Below, in pieces: positions 59,779-64,000 of a DNA stretch of 64,000 bases (within the stretch, counting starts at the first letter, position 1; every line of letters begins with the position of its first letter). The notes beneath the pieces are model-generated. The model was not told the DNA's origin. It was given only the letters and a program-made list of their open reading frames with translations, and searched no databases. The stretch comes from Himantopus leucocephalus (taxonomy: Eukaryota; Chordata; Aves; Charadriiformes; Recurvirostridae): assembly GCA_003993805.1 (NCBI GenBank), contig RSEF01000003.1:66781258-66845257 (forward strand). The letters run 5' to 3'. The translations under genes and the position numbers were made by a program.

Positions 59779-60270
59779 GGCTTTGTCATCTAATGAATTC
59801 TGCTGCGTGGTTCCATTTGGAAAAACATACCTGGATACTGTCTTGAAAGAGGTTTTCATTATAGAATTTCAGCTCGGCTGCTTACTGGGACATGAGCAGG
59901 AGAGAAAATGGGCGAGAAGGATAAAATATGTTTTTGCAAAAATGGTAGCGATTTGGACAGAAATCACAAATAATGAACTAATCCATCACGCTGCTATTGG
60001 ATTGTCCTTTCATTATTATCATACACTACCAAGTATACCATGGTTCTTCAAATAACTCCACTGGCTTATTGCTTTAGGTTACTGAAAGTATAAATTACTA
60101 ACTTGCTAGTATACAACACTGATTGTTGCAGGTTGCGAAATACTCGCTGTGTGTGGGTTTTTGATTTGTAAAACATGGAATTGAAAACTTTTATGGGAAT
60201 TCATATACTACTTCAAAAAAAGAGCCTGGTATATAACGAAAGTTGAGGTTATTTTCACGTGGTGAAACTG

Positions 60271-60276
60271 AATAAA
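60271..60276 (+). terminator. Candidate poly(A) signal AATAAA for the ABRA-like gene
   Basis: AATAAA lies about 0.5 kb after the ABRA-like stop codon. The following bases are not markedly GT-rich, so it is the weaker of two nearby candidates. Confidence 0.35.
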
Positions 60277-61046
60277 TGCAAGTTACTTTTATGAAGTATA
60301 TGGAAATCCCCAAATTTACAAAAATATCACAGCAAGGGTATTTGATGGTTCCTAAATTAGTTGCATCTTGTATGTATTTTGGTGAGCTGCACTAGTCCTG
60401 GTATTTAATAGTCTATTCTTATCATCATGTCTTCTCCAAACATTCTGTGTCCCTTGTTTTTCCTCTGCATCTCACCATTTTTACCTGTTCTGTTCTCCTA
60501 ATGCTGCGTCATACCCTAGAAGATCACAAAGCTCTCCAGCCTTCTTGGTGAATCCCTTCATAGAAAGTAGGGTGCCACAATGTAAAGATGTGAAAGACAA
60601 CTGAAACTGTATATTGGGGCACGGTGCATTCATGAAAAGAAAAAAAAAAAAGGCTCTTTCACCAAAATGTAGCAATTATGTTTACAACAGAAGGAGAGTA
60701 GAGATCCTGTAGTGCCAAATGCATAAATAAAAGTGTAGCGATGCAGTCCCATACCTCATTTATTTGGGGCAGAGCTGTGCTCTCAGAGCAGAGTTTGTGA
60801 GTTCTCCAAATTGGGAGAAAAAAATGATCAGCTAGTGAAAACTGAGACTGAAAAATGACCAATGAGAATTTCCTTCATGGTTCTTCCGGGGGAACTTCTT
60901 CTATGTTTAAAAAAGAAAAAAAAGGATTGGTTATATACAATAGTTGTACTAATGCTATTAAAAATAGTCAGGAGCTGTATTTACAATAGTTCCCACCAAG
61001 AAAACTGTATAATTAGAAATATAAAATTCTATTTTTTGCCAGTGCA

Positions 61047-61052
61047 AATAAA
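61047..61052 (+). terminator. Candidate poly(A) signal AATAAA with GT-rich downstream element
   Basis: AATAAA is followed within about 10 nt by a TGTGGTGTT stretch, the usual downstream element. It would give a 3' UTR of about 1.3 kb for the ABRA-like gene. Confidence 0.45.
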
Positions 61053-61070
61053 AGCTTTTATGTGGTGTTA

Positions 61071-64000
61071 ACTACAGTACTTGATGGGTCTTTAGCGGAA
61101 GCTATTCTTTTGCCTCAAAAGGATATTAAAATTTAATATAAAATATGAACTTGATAAAAGTGAAAAAATATTTTATGCTATTTATATAAAAGAATGTTTT
61201 TTTGCAAAAAGCCTAAAAGAATGTTTTTTTGGTTTGACATTTTCATCCAATGGGGATTAGCATCAAAATAAACCTTTGGACTGAGCAAATAAAAATACGG
61301 ATTTCATTATCCCTCTGCCTCCTTTTCGTAGTGAAAAGACAATGAAAGTAGAAAAAAGGGGAGGAAATGAATGTGCTGAAATAAGTGTATCTGGAGGACA
61401 GGGGAGCCAGATGGAGATAAGAGCATGGAAGGGTAAACAAAGGGTGGGTTTTTATCACCATGTAATTTTACCATGTTGGAAACTGGGGAATATGTGCTGC
61501 AGCAGGTACCGCTGGTGCGTGTGCCCTTAGCTCTCAAAACCACTCCTTCTTCCTCAACAACTCTGTGTCTTGCAGCTGAAAAAAAGACATATAGTTTGTG
61601 ATCTTAACACATTTTAAATGCTTTGTTTTTTGGAAAAGCATTTCTTGCCAAAATGACATTAGCACACCTCAGTGGATTTCAGCTCCCATTAGATAAAGCC
61701 TGGACATGCATTTTGATTTCAAAATGAGTCACGCTTTTTATAATACAGCTATGGAGTGAGGTTTGTTTAATTCTAACAATTTTCAAATGCAGTCAGTGCT
61801 GCCGTAGCACTTGCAGGAAGCAGTATCAGGCGGTTCAGGTGTTGCCAGCTGACTAACAGGATGGTGATATCAGGAAAAATAATACATTAAAAGACACACA
61901 GTCGAGGCAGTGTGTAGCCTGAACACCCTAAGATGCAAGTCCAGCTCGTGCAAACTTACTAGTTCTTAATGAAGTCTGGCTCAAGCAGTTAAATCACAGG
62001 AATCTAGGCTTCCACTGCTGTGTAAGTAGCGTTAGATGCTTACGTGGCCTCTGCTGCGCTCCCTCCTGCTGCTGCTTGGTGTAAACATCACTTGAGTACA
62101 CCTACAAGAGCTCGAAGCACACTTCTGATCAAAACAGAAGCGGCGTAAGCCCTAAGGAAATGGCTTACCGATTTTATAAGCGACTGCAAAAAGCTTGCCC
62201 TATCATGATACTTGGAATAAAACTAAGGTTTATTATCAAAAAGATTATTTATAGAGGGATGGATATTTTTAAACAATTCTAGAACCAAATTTCCTACCTC
62301 CCGGCTTTAGATGAGCATTCTCTAAAGAGTGACTGAAATCTTTCTGTGTGCCTATGGCATTATATTGGTTATAAACAGCAAAAAGCTGCCAAACTGGGTC
62401 AGCACGCAGGTTGGCAAATCCAATCTCCTGCTTGCAGCAATAGCCAGTATTTCAAAAGAGGTGTAGAAGTTAGATAATACAACTGGTCAGTTGGTCCACT
62501 GGTATGCTCCAGAATAAAAAAAAATTACTCCTGAAGCCTGTGTAGTCAGGAGCGCATCATGTCTAATGGAGATGACTCAGTTGAGCTACTAGTTTACAGG
62601 TTTTGCTTCCTCACCAGCGTTGTGGAGATTACATTAGCATCTACAGATGAAACAGGAATTTAAACTTTTCAACAGGCAACTTTTTGGCAACAGGCCCCCA
62701 TTGGACTAAATGGAACAGAATTTATTAAATTATTTTCACAAAAATTGTAGCATGTGAGGTTTTCTAGTATTACAGATTATTTAGAGTGGTAAAGAAAATC
62801 TGACCTTCTAAAAGGTGTTCTTGCCCTCCTAATTAACTTTCAGCTCTTCAAATCTCTCCTAACTTCACTTCTTTGTGGCAAGCTCCCTCAAGTCTTTCCT
62901 CTTCTCCCACTTGAAGACTGTGAATTCTGCATCTGTTTTGGACTGTACGTTGTATAAGGATTATCTGTATTTCATCTTGTCAAACACTGAAAGAACTTTC
63001 AGCACTTCAATAAATATTGCACATCAGTTGAAATGGCAACAAGTGAGTCTTTAATGCAGCATTTTATTGTTTCTAAGTTTGTCAAACTTCAAATATGATT
63101 TTTACAGGTTTGCTCCCATTTTTATGTTTTTATTTATAACTCGCACTCAAGAAGGCTAGCCTGAAGAGCTGTTACCATTTTAATCACATTGAAAACGCTG
63201 TCCTTGGTCAAAACACAACCTTTTTTTTTTATTATTCTACATTTGACAGCGTTGTTGTATGTGTATCTGTTTCATCCTTTTAGAGGGGGCAGTTAGTAAT
63301 TCAGCATAAAAGCAGCATTCTCTGGGTTCACGTTAGGTTGAGGGTTTATGTAAAACAGTTGAGCAAAAGAGTACAAACAAAGCTTTGTCATTCTTGAACG
63401 TGTAGTCAAAAAAGCAGCTTTTCTCAGGGCTGCTAATACTGGATCAAAGAACAACAGAGCCAGGGGCAGCGGCTAAGCAACTTTCCTTTCCTTCTCCAGC
63501 CTCTTGGAGAGTAAAAGAGCTGCTGAGAGGAAGTTCACTCTCTGAGAGTACTTTATTAATCTTTGCTCACTGGAAAGCCCTACAGATGATTTTGGAAGTT
63601 TTAAAATGATGCTATAAAGCTGCTGTAGAAGAGGGTGACATAGTTAATGGGGTGTGCTCATCGCCTCTTCCAGGGGCTCACCAGTAATTCTGACACGTAT
63701 TCAAAGCATTAGGATAGGCTGTTCAGAAAATATTTCTTAGCCTAATTAAAAAAATTATCTCCCAACTCCAAGAATACTTGTCAATACAGGAAGAAAATGG
63801 AACATGGTTCTGTGCTGAAAAACACTAACGAGATACTGAGCATTCATCTCAGTAATTAACACGGCTCCGTTTAACACTTTGTTTGGGCTGGTTTGAGGCC
63901 TGTCTGCTAGCGTCAGAGACATGCTGAATTCCCCATCTTGCTCATCAGCAAAAGTCTGGAAGCTAGATCATATCCTGATTCTTACCCTTCCAGTCTTATT
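61071..64000. other. Intergenic DNA, no gene supported
   Basis: No coding sequence is recognised. A 17-bp direct repeat (TAAAAGAATG plus T7) occurs at 61187 and 61214. A stretch at about 62820-63020 ending in AATAAA looks like an old 3' UTR or ancient repeat, but I cannot name it. Confidence 0.6.

Larger units (their letters stand above)
59779..61070 (+). other. Probable 3' UTR of the ABRA-like gene
   Basis: This AT-rich stretch follows the stop codon and ends near the better poly(A) signal. A 90-codon open frame just after the stop begins with TTG, has no early ATG and resembles no family I know, so I treat it as untranslated. Confidence 0.45.

Noticed and set aside
59783..60055. 90-codon open frame four bases after the ABRA-like stop codon
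   Set aside because: It opens with TTG, its first ATG is past the middle, and no family is recognised. It is more likely 3' UTR than a second cistron or a frameshifted extension.
56130..64000. Search for HINT3, the gene I recall upstream of TRMT11 in mammals
   Set aside because: No HIT-domain sequence was recognised. The ABRA-like gene occupies the position next to the TRMT11 5' end.
1..64000. tRNA genes, rRNA, microRNA precursors and CRISPR-like arrays
   Set aside because: No cloverleaf box A/B pair, long hairpin or regularly spaced repeat was seen. Short hairpins such as that at 21549 are too small for a microRNA precursor.

Overview
The window looks like nuclear DNA of a bird. It is AT-rich and intron-rich, with one sharp CpG island, 3' ends of CR1 LINEs carrying the ATTCYRTG-type tail, and a solo LTR resembling the avian ERVL class. 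There are no operons, ribosome binding sites or CRISPR arrays. The species cannot be fixed from the sequence alone.

Two protein-coding genes can be supported. The main one is TRMT11, the catalytic subunit of the tRNA guanosine-10 N2-methyltransferase, on the minus strand. I could place all 13 coding exons between 55986 (ATG) and 26661 (stop). Every junction is GT/AG, the phases fit, and the joined frame encodes 461 residues with intact SAM-binding (DPFVGTG) and catalytic (DPPY) motifs. The second gene is an intact, uninterrupted 153-codon frame on the plus strand at 59317-59778. It belongs to the STARS/ABRA (Costars) family of actin-binding, Rho/SRF-pathway proteins, but it corresponds only to the C-terminal actin-binding part of ABRA. 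The two genes point away from each other on either side of a CpG island at about 55.5-56.5 kb.

Layout: 1-26.2 kb is intergenic DNA downstream of TRMT11, with no gene I can support, a GC-rich minisatellite at 19.35-19.56 kb and several simple repeats. 26.2-56.0 kb is TRMT11. Its introns carry an antisense CR1, a 100-N assembly gap beside a second CR1, a solo LTR, an old CR1 fragment and long homopolymers. 55.5-56.5 kb is the CpG island promoter. 56.5-61.1 kb holds the ABRA-like gene with candidate 5' UTR splice sites, an upstream CArG box and poly(A) signals. 61.1-64 kb has no recognised gene.

The two genes have no evident shared function: TRMT11 acts in cytoplasmic tRNA modification with TRMT112, and the ABRA-like protein in actin/SRF signalling. 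Nothing here is clearly a new biological system. The most interesting item is the free-standing STARS C-terminal module next to TRMT11, followed by the possible bidirectional promoter.
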